DNA of 64,000 nucleotides. It comes from Streptomyces litmocidini (GTDB taxonomy: Bacteria; Actinomycetota; Actinomycetes; Streptomycetales; Streptomycetaceae). Each line of letters begins with the position of its first letter. Position 1 is the stretch's first letter. Under the pieces are notes generated by a model that ran no database searches, was not told where the DNA came from, and was given only the letters and a program-made list of their open reading frames with translations. Of the stretch, positions 34,401-41,856 are shown piece after piece. Where the stretch lies: assembly GCF_014649755.1 (NCBI RefSeq), contig NZ_BMTQ01000008.1, forward strand, positions 248,001 to 312,000. The letters run 5' to 3'. A program made the translations under genes and the position numbers.

Positions 34401-35153
34401 CGAGAGCTGGTCCACCATCGTGTTGATGGTGTTCTTCAGCTCCAGGATCTCGCCGCGCGCGTCCACGGCGACCTTCTTCGACAGGTCGCCGTAGGCCACC
34501 GCGGTGGCGACATGGGCGATCGCCCTCACCTGCGCGGTGAGGTTCCCCGCCATGGAGTTGACGGAGTCGGTCAGGTCGCGCCAGGTGCCGGAGACCCCCT
34601 GCACCTCGGCCTGACCGCCCAGCCGGCCCTCGGTGCCCACGTCCCGGGCCACTCGGGTCACCTGCTCCGCGAAGTTCGAGAGCTGGTCGACCATCGTGTT
34701 GATGGTGTTCTTCAGCTCCAGGATCTCGCCGCGGGCGTCCACGTCGATCTTCTGGGAGAGGTCGCCCTTGGCGACGGCGGTGGCGACGTGAGCGATGTCA
34801 CGGACCTGGGTGGTGAGGTTGCCGGCCATGGCGTTCACGGAGTCGGTCAGGTCCGCCCAGGAGCCGGAGACGCCGGGCACCACGGCCTGACCGCCCAGCG
34901 TTCCTTCCGTGCCCACCTCGCGGGCCACTCGCGTCACCTCGGAGGTGAACAGGGAGAGCTGGTCGACCATCCCGTTGAAGACCGTGGAGATCTCGCCCAT
35001 CAGGCCGCCCGCCTCGTCGGGCAGGCGGGTGCCGAAGTCACCGTCCCGCACCGCCGTGAGGCCGGCCAGGAGCTGTCGGAGCTCAGGCTCTGCCACCGCG
35101 CCCGGCTCCGGCCGCTCCTCGATCGAGGAGCCCTTGATCATCGTCTCAGACAT
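31401..35153 (-). CDS. cytoplasmic HAMP-repeat GAF hybrid histidine kinase with two receiver domains
   Basis: A 1250-residue group III (Nik1-like) hybrid kinase without membrane segments. Residues about 25-430 are five HAMP-type modules of 92 residues. A GAF domain follows (near 450-600), then a coiled coil (ELRSRTEELQARQEELQRSN). The HisKA box NMSHELRTPLNS is near 688, with ATPase motifs NAVKFTEQG, DTGIGI and GGTGLGLSIS. Two receiver domains end the protein: the first is degenerate near 950-1080 and the second has VLMDVMMPEMDG near 1178 and a late KPVDADEL. GAGGATGAGG precedes ATG 35153. In fungi this class senses osmotic stress; here an input to the stress-sigma island is inferred. Confidence 0.93.
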   Translation of the reverse strand: MSETMIKGSSIEERPEPGAVAEPELRQLLAGLTAVRDGDFGTRLPDEAGGLMGEISTVFNGMVDQLSLFTSEVTRVAREVGTEGTLGGQAVVPGVSGSWADLTDSVNAMAGNLTTQVRDIAHVATAVAKGDLSQKIDVDARGEILELKNTINTMVDQLSNFAEQVTRVARDVGTEGRLGGQAEVQGVSGTWRDLTDSVNSMAGNLTAQVRAIAHVATAVAYGDLSKKVAVDARGEILELKNTINTMVDQLSSFADEVTRVAREVGTEGRLGGQARVPNVAGTWKDLTDNVNSMASNLTGQVRNIAQVTTAVANGDLSKKIDVDARGEILALKTTINTMVDQLSSFAAEVTRVAREVGSEGRLGGQAEVEGVSGTWKRLTENVNELAGNLTRQVRAIAEVASAVAEGDLTRSITVEASGEVAELKDNINAMVGSLRETTRANQEQDWLKSSLARISALMQGPRDLAVVAELVMDELTPLVAAQYGAFYLAEEGEDGIELGLVGSYGRPAGDGGKNRFRLGESLVGQAARSRRTIAAENVPADYVAISSGLGRTSRGSLVVLPIVVEDQVLGVIELMSFSPFTSVHRDFLEQLMETVGVNLSTIVANARTDELLDESQRLAAELRSRTEELQARQEELQRSNAELEEKAALLATQNRDIEAKNLQIEQARQELEDRAQQLALASKYKSEFLANMSHELRTPLNSLLILAQLLAQNPTRNLTAKQVEYAGIIHSAGSDLLQLINDILDLSKVEAGKMDLNPERVALRKLLDYVEATFRPLTSQKSLAFTVSTAAGVPVDLVTDDSRLRQVLRNLLSNAVKFTEQGSVELRIEPAADGELPATVHRGGPVVAFRVTDTGIGIARENLEAIFGAFQQADGTTNRKYGGTGLGLSISREIAYLLGGALTVASVPGEGSTFTLYLPVTRPDFTEQPVLTDPAADGQAALPAAAPERDDTPALPPRPATHSTRQTRRLLVIEERPRGLLALVAENALTELDADGGRADQDGIELIAVVGPQEAAAALATQAFHCVVLDVDMADGDALRFLDAMDGDEALRTVPVLAHNNRRLAADQERALQELARRRPLELLSSLDELRERIALHLSAEQPGDVVPLVRGEHRAPEPQTIDTTLQGRTVLVVDDDARNLYALSGILELHGITVLHAENGRKGIETLLAHTAVDLVLMDVMMPEMDGYTATARIREMPQYAELPVIAVTAKAMPGDREKSLAAGASDYVTKPVDADELIACVSRWLNEG
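33850..35060 (-). repeat. five HAMP-coding modules repeated at exactly 276 bp
   Basis: The string CTGGTCGACC or a one-base variant begins at 34131, 34407, 34683 and 34959, each 276 bp apart, and a weaker copy lies near 33855. Each module encodes 92 residues (ARGEILELKNTINTMVDQLS, then TRVAREVGTEGRLGGQA, then GTWKDLTDNVNSMA and similar). The DNA identity between modules is high enough to allow recombination that would add or drop modules. Confidence 0.9.
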
Positions 35154-35440
35154 GCCTCATCCTCGTTCGCCTTCAGGCATCCGTTCACGGGCCGTTCGGT
35201 CACGTTCACATGCCGTACCGTCCGCGGTCCCACGACGGCTCCGGCCTCGACCGTTGCCGTACGGCAATGATGACGACCCTACCCTTCCGTGATCGACAGG
35301 AGGAGAGCGGTGCCGCGTCGAGCGGCCGGAACCCGTCGTCCCAGGATTTCCGGACGCTCCCTCCGTATGCGACGCCGGAACCCGGGTACACGGCGCGTCG
35401 AGCCGGGCGGTCGACGCCCCGACGACGAAGGGAGCAGCAC

Positions 35441-35668
35441 GTGCTGATGGCCCACCCCGTGGTCCTGCGCAACCTCATCGAGCAGTACGAGACCCTCCAG
35501 GTCCTCCAGGCGGAGAACGGCAGCGACGAGGTGCGGCGGCGCATGGAGGACCTGGCGTACACCTTGTGCGTCTCCACCGGTACGCGTGACGTGGACACGG
35601 CACTGATCGCGGCCCGCCACCGGCTGCCGGGCGCGCGCCCCGAGGACGACTCCGTGCTGACCGCCTGA
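35441..35668 (+). CDS. DUF5133 small protein
   Basis: A 75-residue protein, VLMAHPVVLRNLIEQYETLQ at its start and STGTRDVDTALIAARHRLPG near its end, typical of the short DUF5133 proteins of streptomycetes (recalled). GTG 35441 has AAGGGA eight bases upstream. The gene diverges from the hybrid kinase across 287 bp and ends at a strong terminator. The function is unknown. Confidence 0.75.
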   Translation: MLMAHPVVLRNLIEQYETLQVLQAENGSDEVRRRMEDLAYTLCVSTGTRDVDTALIAARHRLPGARPEDDSVLTA

Positions 35669-35676
35669 GCACGCGG

Positions 35677-35716
35677 ACGAGCCCGGCACCCTCCTTCCGG
35701 AGGGTGCCGGGCTCGT
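35677..35716 (+). terminator. 18-bp perfect hairpin after the DUF5133 gene
   Basis: Arms 35677-35694 and 35699-35716 are perfectly complementary with a TTCC tetraloop, starting nine bases after the stop codon. It is a strong stem-loop in the expected place. Confidence 0.85.
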
Positions 35717-35720
35717 TCGT

Positions 35721-35837
35721 GCCGTGGGCGGGCTCACCCGGTGGGCCGGCGCCGTGGGCGGGCTCGCCCGGTGGGTTCACACCGTGGGCGGCCCGCCACC
35801 AGCGGTATCAGCGGCCTGCTACCAGCGGTACCAGCGG
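35721..35837. repeat. 30-bp tandem repeat followed by 23-bp duplication
   Basis: GCCGTGGGCGGGCTC begins at 35721 and 35751, and a variant ACCGTGGGCGG at 35781, a period of 30 bp. Directly after, CCAGCGGTATCAGCGG (35799) and CCAGCGGTACCAGCGG (35822) are 23 bp apart; the second is the coding 3' end of the small hydrophobic gene, so that end has been duplicated beyond its stop codon. Confidence 0.7.
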
Positions 35838-35980
35838 CCCGAGCTGCCCTTCGGCCGGGCCACGAAGCCCAGCAGCCACAGGACGAGCACGATCACGGCG
35901 ATCCACCAGAGCGCCTTGACCGCGAAACCGAAGCCGAAGAGGAGCAGGGCGAGAAGAAGAACCAGCAGCAGGGGAACCAT
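35819..35980 (-). CDS. 53-residue hydrophobic membrane protein
   Basis: On the minus strand AGGAGG lies eight bases before ATG 35980 and opens a 53-codon frame. It encodes MVPLLLVLLLALLLFGFGFA, then a second hydrophobic segment (ALWWIAVIVLVLWLLGFV), then the basic-aromatic tail ARPKGSSGRWYRW. Two membrane helices with a short cytosolic tail are predicted. Similar very short hydrophobic proteins occur widely in streptomycetes (from memory), and stress-membrane roles have been suggested for such proteins. The ribosome site and residue pattern make this a confident gene despite its size. Confidence 0.85.
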   Translation of the reverse strand: MVPLLLVLLLALLLFGFGFAVKALWWIAVIVLVLWLLGFVARPKGSSGRWYRW

Positions 35981-36064
35981 GTGTATCGACCTCCTGGGAT
36001 GACACGTACTCGGGGACAGTTGAACGGCATGTGCGGACGGAAGGGGAAGGAAACCCGCCGTCCC

Positions 36065-36451
36065 TCAGAAGCGGCGTTCGAAGAACCGGGCCACCGGGCC
36101 CCGGCCGCGCCGCCCGGCCCGGTGGCCCAGCGCGTACGCGGCGGTGATCGCGGCCGTCGCGCTCACGGCGGCACCGGCCGTCACCGCGGTGAGCGAGAGG
36201 ACGGCGGTCCACAGCCCGTCCCCGGCGCCACGGGCCGCCGGCGCGGACGGGCGCGCCGCCTCGACGGGCGGGAGCGGAAGGAACCGCAGCTCCCCCATGG
36301 TCGCCGGGCCGCGCGTCTCCGCGGTGCCCGTGCGCCCCTCTCCCGCCCCCGCGGCGCGGCCCGCGTCGCGGGGCGTGCCGGCGCGGTCGGACGCGAGGTA
36401 CGGGCCGACCCGGCGGAACGGGCTCTGTCCACTCTTCTCCGAAGCACTCAT
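36065..36451 (-). CDS. hypothetical protein with C-terminal membrane segment
   Basis: A 128-residue protein beginning MSASEKSGQSPFRRVGPYLA, with a Gly/Ala/Thr-rich middle, one or two hydrophobic helices near 85-115 (LWTAVLSLTAVTAGAAVSAT) and a basic C-terminus GHRAGRRGRGPVARFFERRF. ATG 36451 is preferred over the upstream open frame to 36604. It diverges from the glutamate-synthase-like gene. I recognise no family. Confidence 0.55.
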   Translation of the reverse strand: MSASEKSGQSPFRRVGPYLASDRAGTPRDAGRAAGAGEGRTGTAETRGPATMGELRFLPLPPVEAARPSAPAARGAGDGLWTAVLSLTAVTAGAAVSATAAITAAYALGHRAGRRGRGPVARFFERRF

Positions 36452-36554
36452 GGGGGTCGTCTCGCCGGAGCCGCCCGCCGCAAACCTCCCCCGGCGCACC
36501 GGGCGCCCTCGGCACGGCGCGCTTGGCCCGGGCGATCCGGGACAGACGGCCCGC

Positions 36555-38147
36555 ATGCTGACGCTTCTTCTCGTGGGCCTCCCGGCCGTCACCGCCCTCG
36601 TCACCGGCCTCCTGGCCGTCCTGGTGTCCCCGTGGTGGTGGTGCGCGGCGGGCCCCGCCCTCCTGCTCGCCGCGGTGGCGTCGTACGACCTGCTCCAGCG
36701 GCGTCACTCGATCCTGCGCAACTATCCGCTCCTGGGACACCTGCGGTTCGCGATGGAGACGATCCGTCCCGAGGTGCAGCAGTACTTCATCGAGCGGAAC
36801 GTCGACGGCGCGCCCTTCGACCGGGACACGCGTTCCATCGTCTACGAACGGGCCAAGGGGACCGATGCCGAGGACCCCTTCGGGACGGAGCTGGAGCTGG
36901 ACCGGCCGGGCACCGACTACCTCGTCCCCTCCATGGCCCCGCGCCCGGTGCCCACGCGGCCGCCCCGGGTGCGGATCGGCGGCCCCGACTGCGCCAGGCC
37001 CTACGACATGGCCCTGCTCAACGTGTCCGCGATGAGCTTCGGCTCCCTGTCGGACCGGGCGGTCCGCGCCCTGAACGAGGGCGCCCGGCGCGGCGGCTTC
37101 GCCCACGACACCGGCGAGGGCGGGATATCGGAGCACCACCTGGCCCCCGGCGGGGACCTCGTCTGGGAGATCGGCACGGGCTACTTCGGCTGCCGCACGG
37201 AGGACGGCGACTTCGACCCGCGGCGGTTCGCCGAGAAGGCCGCCCTCGACCAGGTCGCCTGCGTCCTGCTGAAGATCAGCCAGGGGGCCAAGCCCGGCAT
37301 CGGGGGCGTGCTGCCGGGGTCCAAGGTCAGCCGGGAGATCGCCGCGGTCCGGGGCGTTCCCGAGGGCCGCACCGTGATCTCCCCGCCGTACCACCGCGTC
37401 TACCGGACTCCGAGGGAGCTCGTGCGCTTCGTGGGCCGGATGCGGGAGCTCGCCGGGGGCAAGCCGGTCGGGTTCAAGCTGTGCGTCGGATCGCGCCGCG
37501 AGTTCCTCGCCGTCTGCAAGGCGATGCTGGAGGAGGACGTCACGCCCGACTTCATCGTCGTCGACGGGGCCGAAGGCGGCACCGGGGCGGCGCCGTTGGA
37601 GTTCGCGGACGCCGTCGGGCTCCCCCTCACCGAGGGCCTGACGACGGTCCACCGGTCCCTCGTCGGCACGGGGCTGCGCGACCGGATCCGGATCGGCGCC
37701 TCCGGCAAGGTCGCCACCGGCGGCGACATCGTCAAGCGGCTGATCCAGGGCGCCGACTACACCAACTCCGCCCGGGCCATGATGTTCGCCCTCGGGTGCG
37801 TCCAGGCCCAGCGCTGCCACACCAACACCTGCCCCGTCGGGGTCGCCACCCAGGACCGTCGGCGCGCCCGGGCCCTGGACGTCGAGGACAAGGCGGCCCG
37901 CGTCCAGCGCTTCCAGGAGGCGACCGTCAAGAGCGCCCTGCAGATCATGGCCGCCATGGGCGTCGACGGGCCGAGCGGCCTGACGCCCTCGATGCTGCTG
38001 CGCCGGGTCGACCCGGACACCGTCCGCTCCCACGCCGACCTGTACACGCCGCTCGAAGCCGGGCAGCTCCTCACGTCGGCATCGCTTCCGTCTTCATGGG
38101 CAGGCGACTGGAAGGCGGCTCACCCCGACCGGTTCACCCCCCGGTGA
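36555..38147 (+). CDS. stand-alone FMN-binding glutamate synthase-like protein
   Basis: A 530-residue protein equal to the central FMN/3Fe-4S part of GltB, with no glutaminase or C-terminal domain. Two hydrophobic segments open the protein (LLLVGLPAVTALVTGLLAVL, then WWWCAAGPALLLAAVAS). FMN-site motifs are NVSAMSFGSLSDRAVRALN and VVDGAEGGTGAAP, and the cluster motif CVQAQRCHTNTCPVGV has the GltB spacing. Members of this family may act as membrane-linked 2-oxoglutarate or other amino-acid redox enzymes; the substrate is unknown. Pyruvate oxidase lies 78 bp downstream on the same strand. Confidence 0.85.
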   Translation: MLTLLLVGLPAVTALVTGLLAVLVSPWWWCAAGPALLLAAVASYDLLQRRHSILRNYPLLGHLRFAMETIRPEVQQYFIERNVDGAPFDRDTRSIVYERAKGTDAEDPFGTELELDRPGTDYLVPSMAPRPVPTRPPRVRIGGPDCARPYDMALLNVSAMSFGSLSDRAVRALNEGARRGGFAHDTGEGGISEHHLAPGGDLVWEIGTGYFGCRTEDGDFDPRRFAEKAALDQVACVLLKISQGAKPGIGGVLPGSKVSREIAAVRGVPEGRTVISPPYHRVYRTPRELVRFVGRMRELAGGKPVGFKLCVGSRREFLAVCKAMLEEDVTPDFIVVDGAEGGTGAAPLEFADAVGLPLTEGLTTVHRSLVGTGLRDRIRIGASGKVATGGDIVKRLIQGADYTNSARAMMFALGCVQAQRCHTNTCPVGVATQDRRRARALDVEDKAARVQRFQEATVKSALQIMAAMGVDGPSGLTPSMLLRRVDPDTVRSHADLYTPLEAGQLLTSASLPSSWAGDWKAAHPDRFTPR

Positions 38148-38162
38148 CCCGGTCCGCAGCCC

Positions 38163-38216
38163 TTCGTGAAACCCGTGAACCTCGTGAAATCCATGAAACT
38201 CGTGAAATCCGTGAAA
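38163..38216 (+). repeat. 18-bp direct repeats before the pyruvate oxidase gene
   Basis: Three units beginning TTCGTGAAACCCGTGAAC, CTCGTGAAATCCATGAAA and CTCGTGAAATCCGTGAAA follow head to tail at 38163, 38181 and 38199. They are unusually AT rich for the window, lie between the preceding stop and the AAAGGAGA ribosome site, and the GTGAAA half-unit occurs about every nine bases. They would be transcribed as leader RNA. Confidence 0.85.
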
Positions 38217-38225
38217 GGAGACCTC

Positions 38226-39956
38226 ATGACCCGTACCGTCGCCCAGGTGATCGTCGACGGTCTCGCGGACCTCGGCGTCGGCCATGTCTTCGGCGTGGTC
38301 GGCGACGCCCTCAATCCCCTCACCGATGCCATCCGGGTCACGGACGGCATCGAGTGGACCGGCTTCCGCCACGAGGAGGCCGCGGCCTTCGCCGCCGGCG
38401 CGCGCGCCCAGCTGTCGGGCGAGCTCGGGGTCTGCATGGGCACCGTGGGGCCGGGCTCGGTCCACCTCCTGAACGGGTTGTACGACGCCGCCAAGAGCGG
38501 TGCCCCGGTCCTGGCGATCTGCGGCCAGGTGCCGTTGTCGGAGGTGGGCGGCGACTACTTCCAGGAGGTGGACAACGACCTCCTGTTCCGGGACGTGGCC
38601 GTGTACCGGGCCACGGTGACCTCGCCCTCCCAGATGCCGAGGCTGCTGGAGTCCGCGGTGCGGGCGGCCGTGACCCGCCGGGGCGTGGCGGTGCTGACCG
38701 TCCCCGGGGACGTCGGCGACCGGAAGGTCGAGGACGACCGGCCGACGCGGTTCGCGCTGCCCCGCCCGGCCGTGACCCGGCCCGACGACCCGGCGCTGGC
38801 CGAGGCGGCGGAGGCGATCGCCGCCGGCTCCCGGGTCACCCTGCTCGTGGGTCGCGGCGCCCGGGACGCCCGCGAGGAGGTGCTGCGCACCGCCGAGCTC
38901 CTCGCGGCGCCGATGGTGCTCACGCTCAAGGGCAAGGAGGGTTTCGAGGAGGACAACCCGTACGAGGTCGGCCAGACGGGCCTGATCGGCAATCCGGCCG
39001 CGGCCCACGCCCTGGACACCTGCGACACGCTGGTCCTGCTGGGCACCGACTTCCCCTACCGCGACTGGTACCCGGAGGACTGCCGGGTCGTGCAGATCGA
39101 CGTCCGGGAGGAGCACCTGGGCCGCCGGGTCCCGGTGGACGTGGGGCTGGCCGGGGACGTCGGCGCGACGCTGCGGGCCCTGCTGCCGCTGCTCGCCCCG
39201 GTCGACTCCCGGTCCCACCTCGACGAGGCCCGCGAGCGCTTCCTGCGGTGGCAGGAGGACCAGGCGGGCCTGGCCGACCCCTCCCACGACAAGCGGCTCC
39301 TGGGGCGGGTGCGGTCGATGTTCGACAACCGGTCCGAGGAGATCCGCCCGGAGGCGCTGGCGGCCGCGGTGGACCGTCACGCGGCCGACGACGCGATCTT
39401 CACCTCCGACACCGGCATGGCCACGGTCTGGCTCTCGCGTTTCGTCGGGATGCGGGGCGACCGCCGGCTGATCGGCTCGTACAACCTCGGCTCCATGGCC
39501 AACGCCATGCCCCAGGCCATCGGCGCCCAGCTGTGGGCACCGGACCGCCAGGTGGTGGCCTTCTGCGGCGACGGCGGCCTGAGCATGCTGCTGGGCGACC
39601 TGATGACCATCCGGTCCGAGCGGCTTCCGGTCAAGCTCGTGGTCTTCGACAACCGCCGTCTCGGGATGGTCAAGCTCGAACAGGAACAGGCCGGGCTTCC
39701 CGAGTTCGGGACGGTCCTCGACAACCCCGACTTCGCGGCGGTGGCCGAGGCCCTCGGGATCCGTGGCATCCGTGTCACCGATCCGGCGGAGCTGGACGAG
39801 GCCGTGCGCCGGGCGCTCGCCGATCCCGGACCGGTGCTCCTGGACGTGCTGACGAACCCGGCGGAAGTGGCCGTGCCCGGCAAGCCGACGGTGTCCCAGG
39901 GCTGGGGCTTCGCCATCGCCAAGATCAAGGAGAACCTGCCGTCGGGCGACGGGTGA
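38226..39956 (+). CDS. poxB: thiamine-diphosphate-dependent pyruvate oxidase/dehydrogenase (quinone), PoxB-like
   Basis: A 576-residue ThDP enzyme. The N-terminal domain has the catalytic Glu in EWTGFRHEEAAAF and GTVGPGSVHLLNGLYDA. The middle domain (near 190-330) is the FAD/nucleotide fold. The C-terminal domain has the ThDP-Mg motif FCGDGGLSMLLGDLMTIRSE followed by FDNRR. Length and motifs fit PoxB, which oxidises pyruvate to acetate and CO2 and passes electrons to quinone. AAAGGAGA precedes ATG 38226. Acetolactate synthase-like or related 2-oxoacid decarboxylases are alternatives. Confidence 0.85.
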   Translation: MTRTVAQVIVDGLADLGVGHVFGVVGDALNPLTDAIRVTDGIEWTGFRHEEAAAFAAGARAQLSGELGVCMGTVGPGSVHLLNGLYDAAKSGAPVLAICGQVPLSEVGGDYFQEVDNDLLFRDVAVYRATVTSPSQMPRLLESAVRAAVTRRGVAVLTVPGDVGDRKVEDDRPTRFALPRPAVTRPDDPALAEAAEAIAAGSRVTLLVGRGARDAREEVLRTAELLAAPMVLTLKGKEGFEEDNPYEVGQTGLIGNPAAAHALDTCDTLVLLGTDFPYRDWYPEDCRVVQIDVREEHLGRRVPVDVGLAGDVGATLRALLPLLAPVDSRSHLDEARERFLRWQEDQAGLADPSHDKRLLGRVRSMFDNRSEEIRPEALAAAVDRHAADDAIFTSDTGMATVWLSRFVGMRGDRRLIGSYNLGSMANAMPQAIGAQLWAPDRQVVAFCGDGGLSMLLGDLMTIRSERLPVKLVVFDNRRLGMVKLEQEQAGLPEFGTVLDNPDFAAVAEALGIRGIRVTDPAELDEAVRRALADPGPVLLDVLTNPAEVAVPGKPTVSQGWGFAIAKIKENLPSGDG

Positions 39957-39982
39957 GCGCCGGCCGGTGGGCGGTGTCGCCC

Positions 39983-40036
39983 GGTGTTCCTCGGCCCGGG
40001 ACGGAGCGCGGACTCCGTCCCGGGCCGAGGAACACC
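39983..40036. terminator. 24-bp perfect hairpin between convergent poxB and GNAT genes
   Basis: Arms 39983-40006 and 40013-40036 are perfectly complementary with a 6-nt loop. It lies 26 bp after the poxB stop and 61 bp from the convergent acetyltransferase stop, so it should serve both. Confidence 0.9.
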
Positions 40037-40097
40037 CCCGAGGACCGTCCCCCGGCACTCCGGTACGGCTTCGTGACGGGGTGGGGGCCCCTGCCGG

Positions 40098-40646
40098 TCA
40101 GTGAGCGGACGCGTCGAGGCGGAGTCGCGCCGGGACGACGGGACGCTCGCCGGGGCCGGGGTTGCGATGGGTGTTCGTCGGGATCCGGGGCGCTTCGAAG
40201 GAGAACCCGAGGTCGGCCAGGAACCCCGTGCCCGGTTGCCAGCCCTCGGCCACCGAAGCAGCCACGTGGGTGCAGTCCTGTCCGGCGAGTTCCCGGAGGA
40301 GGGCGGAGGCCACCAGACGCCCCAGCCCCTGGCGCCGAAACGCGGGGTGGACGAGGAACAGGCCGAGCGAGCAGGCGCCTGCCGTCGGATGCCGGAGCAC
40401 AGCGTCGATCACGCCGACGATCCGGCCGTCGACCGTGACGACGAGGAGGGCCTTGTCCTCGAAGGCCGCTCCTTCGGGCAAGCCGTAGTACAGGCTCTGG
40501 ACGTCACCGGGCGCGGCCGGCCCTCCCGTGGCGGCTGTGAACCAGTCTTCAGCCGCGTCGAACAGCGCGAGCACGTCCTGCTCGTCAGCCGGCTCCAGGT
40601 CTCTGATCCGAACTTCCCGGCCGCCGAGTTCGAGGTCCAGCAACAT
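40098..40646 (-). CDS. GNAT-family N-acetyltransferase
   Basis: A 182-residue acetyltransferase. VRIRDLEPADEQDVLALFDA opens the fold, VVTVDGRIVGVIDAVL is the beta4 strand, and LFLVHPAFRRQGLGRLVASA is the acetyl-CoA motif (R/QxxGxG/A form RRQGLG). ATG 40646 is used; GTG 40652 is two codons upstream. No ribosome site is evident, and AATTAAGCT just upstream could be a -10 region giving a leaderless message. The substrate is unknown. Confidence 0.82.
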   Translation of the reverse strand: MLLDLELGGREVRIRDLEPADEQDVLALFDAAEDWFTAATGGPAAPGDVQSLYYGLPEGAAFEDKALLVVTVDGRIVGVIDAVLRHPTAGACSLGLFLVHPAFRRQGLGRLVASALLRELAGQDCTHVAASVAEGWQPGTGFLADLGFSFEAPRIPTNTHRNPGPGERPVVPARLRLDASAH

Positions 40647-40888
40647 GGCCACAGCTTAATTCCGGCTTCGCCGTCCGCGCCGGATTCCGCGACCGGGCCC
40701 CGCCCGGCCGCGTGGATGACCGCCGCGGCGCCCGACGCCGGGGGGCCGCTTCCCGGGCCACCGGTGACGGGGCCCACGGCCGGGGCCCCGCCCGTGCGCC
40801 GCCCCGGAGGCGCACGAGGCCGGCTACGTCCTCGCGGTCGCCCGCGCCGCCGGGGAGCACGGCGAAGGGCTCCGCCGGCGGCGTGCGC

Positions 40889-41098
40889 TCAGCCGTTCCC
40901 GGGTTCCGCACCGCTCGCCCGCCGCCGGGCGTCCTCCTGCGCGCTTCGGCTGGGGGACAGCGCGTCGGCCGCCTCGCCGTCCCGGCCGTCGTTCTCCCGC
41001 GGGTCCGTCTCCGCCTCCTCGACCTCCTGGAGAACCTCCTCGACGGCGGTCTTCGGACGGCTCCCGTCCTTCTCCGGACCACGGTTTTCCTGGGACAT
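40889..41098 (-). CDS. small acidic disordered protein
   Basis: A 69-residue polar protein, MSQENRGPEKDGSRPKTAVE at the start and an acidic middle EVLQEVEEAETDPRENDG, with no hydrophobic core. GGAGGAGAGG directly precedes ATG 41098, which is the main reason to accept it. Likely disordered; function unknown. A strong terminator separates it from the PRC-barrel gene upstream. Confidence 0.6.
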   Translation of the reverse strand: MSQENRGPEKDGSRPKTAVEEVLQEVEEAETDPRENDGRDGEAADALSPSRSAQEDARRRASGAEPGNG

Positions 41099-41194
41099 GC
41101 CTCTCCTCCTCGCCTTTTCGCGTACACACCCCTGCTACCCGTCGACCCGTGATTGATCCCCGGCCCTCTTCGACCCTTTTCCCGGACCGGGAAA

Positions 41195-41243
41195 GCGCGA
41201 AGGGAGGGCCCGAACCCCTCGGGTTCGGGCCCTCCCTTCGCGC
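41195..41243 (-). terminator. 23-bp perfect hairpin after the PRC-barrel gene
   Basis: Arms 41195-41217 and 41221-41243 are perfectly complementary with a 3-nt loop, beginning five bases beyond the stop of the minus-strand PRC-barrel gene. Very stable. Confidence 0.9.
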
Positions 41244-41248
41244 CGGAT

Positions 41249-41617
41249 TCAGATCAGCCGACCCCCGAAAGGGCCTCCCATTCCGTAATAGGTGACCAGA
41301 TCCTGACGGTACTGGGGGTCGTCGAGGTGCTTTTCACGGTGGAACTCGGGAGCGTCCTTGATCTGCTCCTTCGTCCGGTCGACGAAGACCTTCCGTTCGT
41401 CCAGGTCGATGCGGACCACGGTGGAGGCCGGAAGGAGGACCTCCTTGCCGAAGATCCAGACTCCGGTGTCCACGACCAGATAGGCGTCGTCGACCTCGTC
41501 GGAGTGCTTGTCCACCTTTCCGATGCCGCCGTCGATCGCCTCGACCTTGTAGCCGGTCAAATCGGTGCCGGCCAGGTGGCCCGCGGTCGACTTGTAGCTC
41601 CACACGTGCTCAGTCAC
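41249..41617 (-). CDS. PRC-barrel domain protein
   Basis: A 122-residue protein. DLTGYKVEAIDGGIGKVDKH, then DAYLVVDTGVWIFGKEVLLP and VVRIDLDERKVFVDRTKEQI form the PRC-barrel, a small beta-barrel found in photosynthetic reaction centre H-subunits, RimM and soluble stress-related proteins. AAGGAG is ten bases before GTG 41617. The C-terminus is Gly/Tyr rich. The role is unknown; RNA- or protein-adaptor functions are known for the fold. Confidence 0.85.
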   Translation of the reverse strand: MTEHVWSYKSTAGHLAGTDLTGYKVEAIDGGIGKVDKHSDEVDDAYLVVDTGVWIFGKEVLLPASTVVRIDLDERKVFVDRTKEQIKDAPEFHREKHLDDPQYRQDLVTYYGMGGPFGGRLI

Positions 41618-41856
41618 GCGAAAACAACTCCTTCGGTGGACGAGAACGGCCGACGCCCTCTCGGCCGCCCTTCTCTTCCGTGTGTCTCACCACGGGCTCG
41701 GCCCGCTTGAGCTCCGCCTGCCCCGGCCTCGACGACCCATGCGCCCAGGGGCGGTGATCCGCCCGGCCGCGGCGCCGGTACCGTGGAGGACCGTCCCCCT
41801 CCCCCGTACGCTCGCCTGCTCGCCGGCGGTGTGCCCGCCCGACAGGTCTGCCCGTC

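Noticed and set aside
35741..40438. A 1565-codon plus-strand open frame
   Set aside because: It overlaps the GltB-like and pyruvate oxidase genes in another frame, is Arg/Pro/Gly rich and shows no motif.
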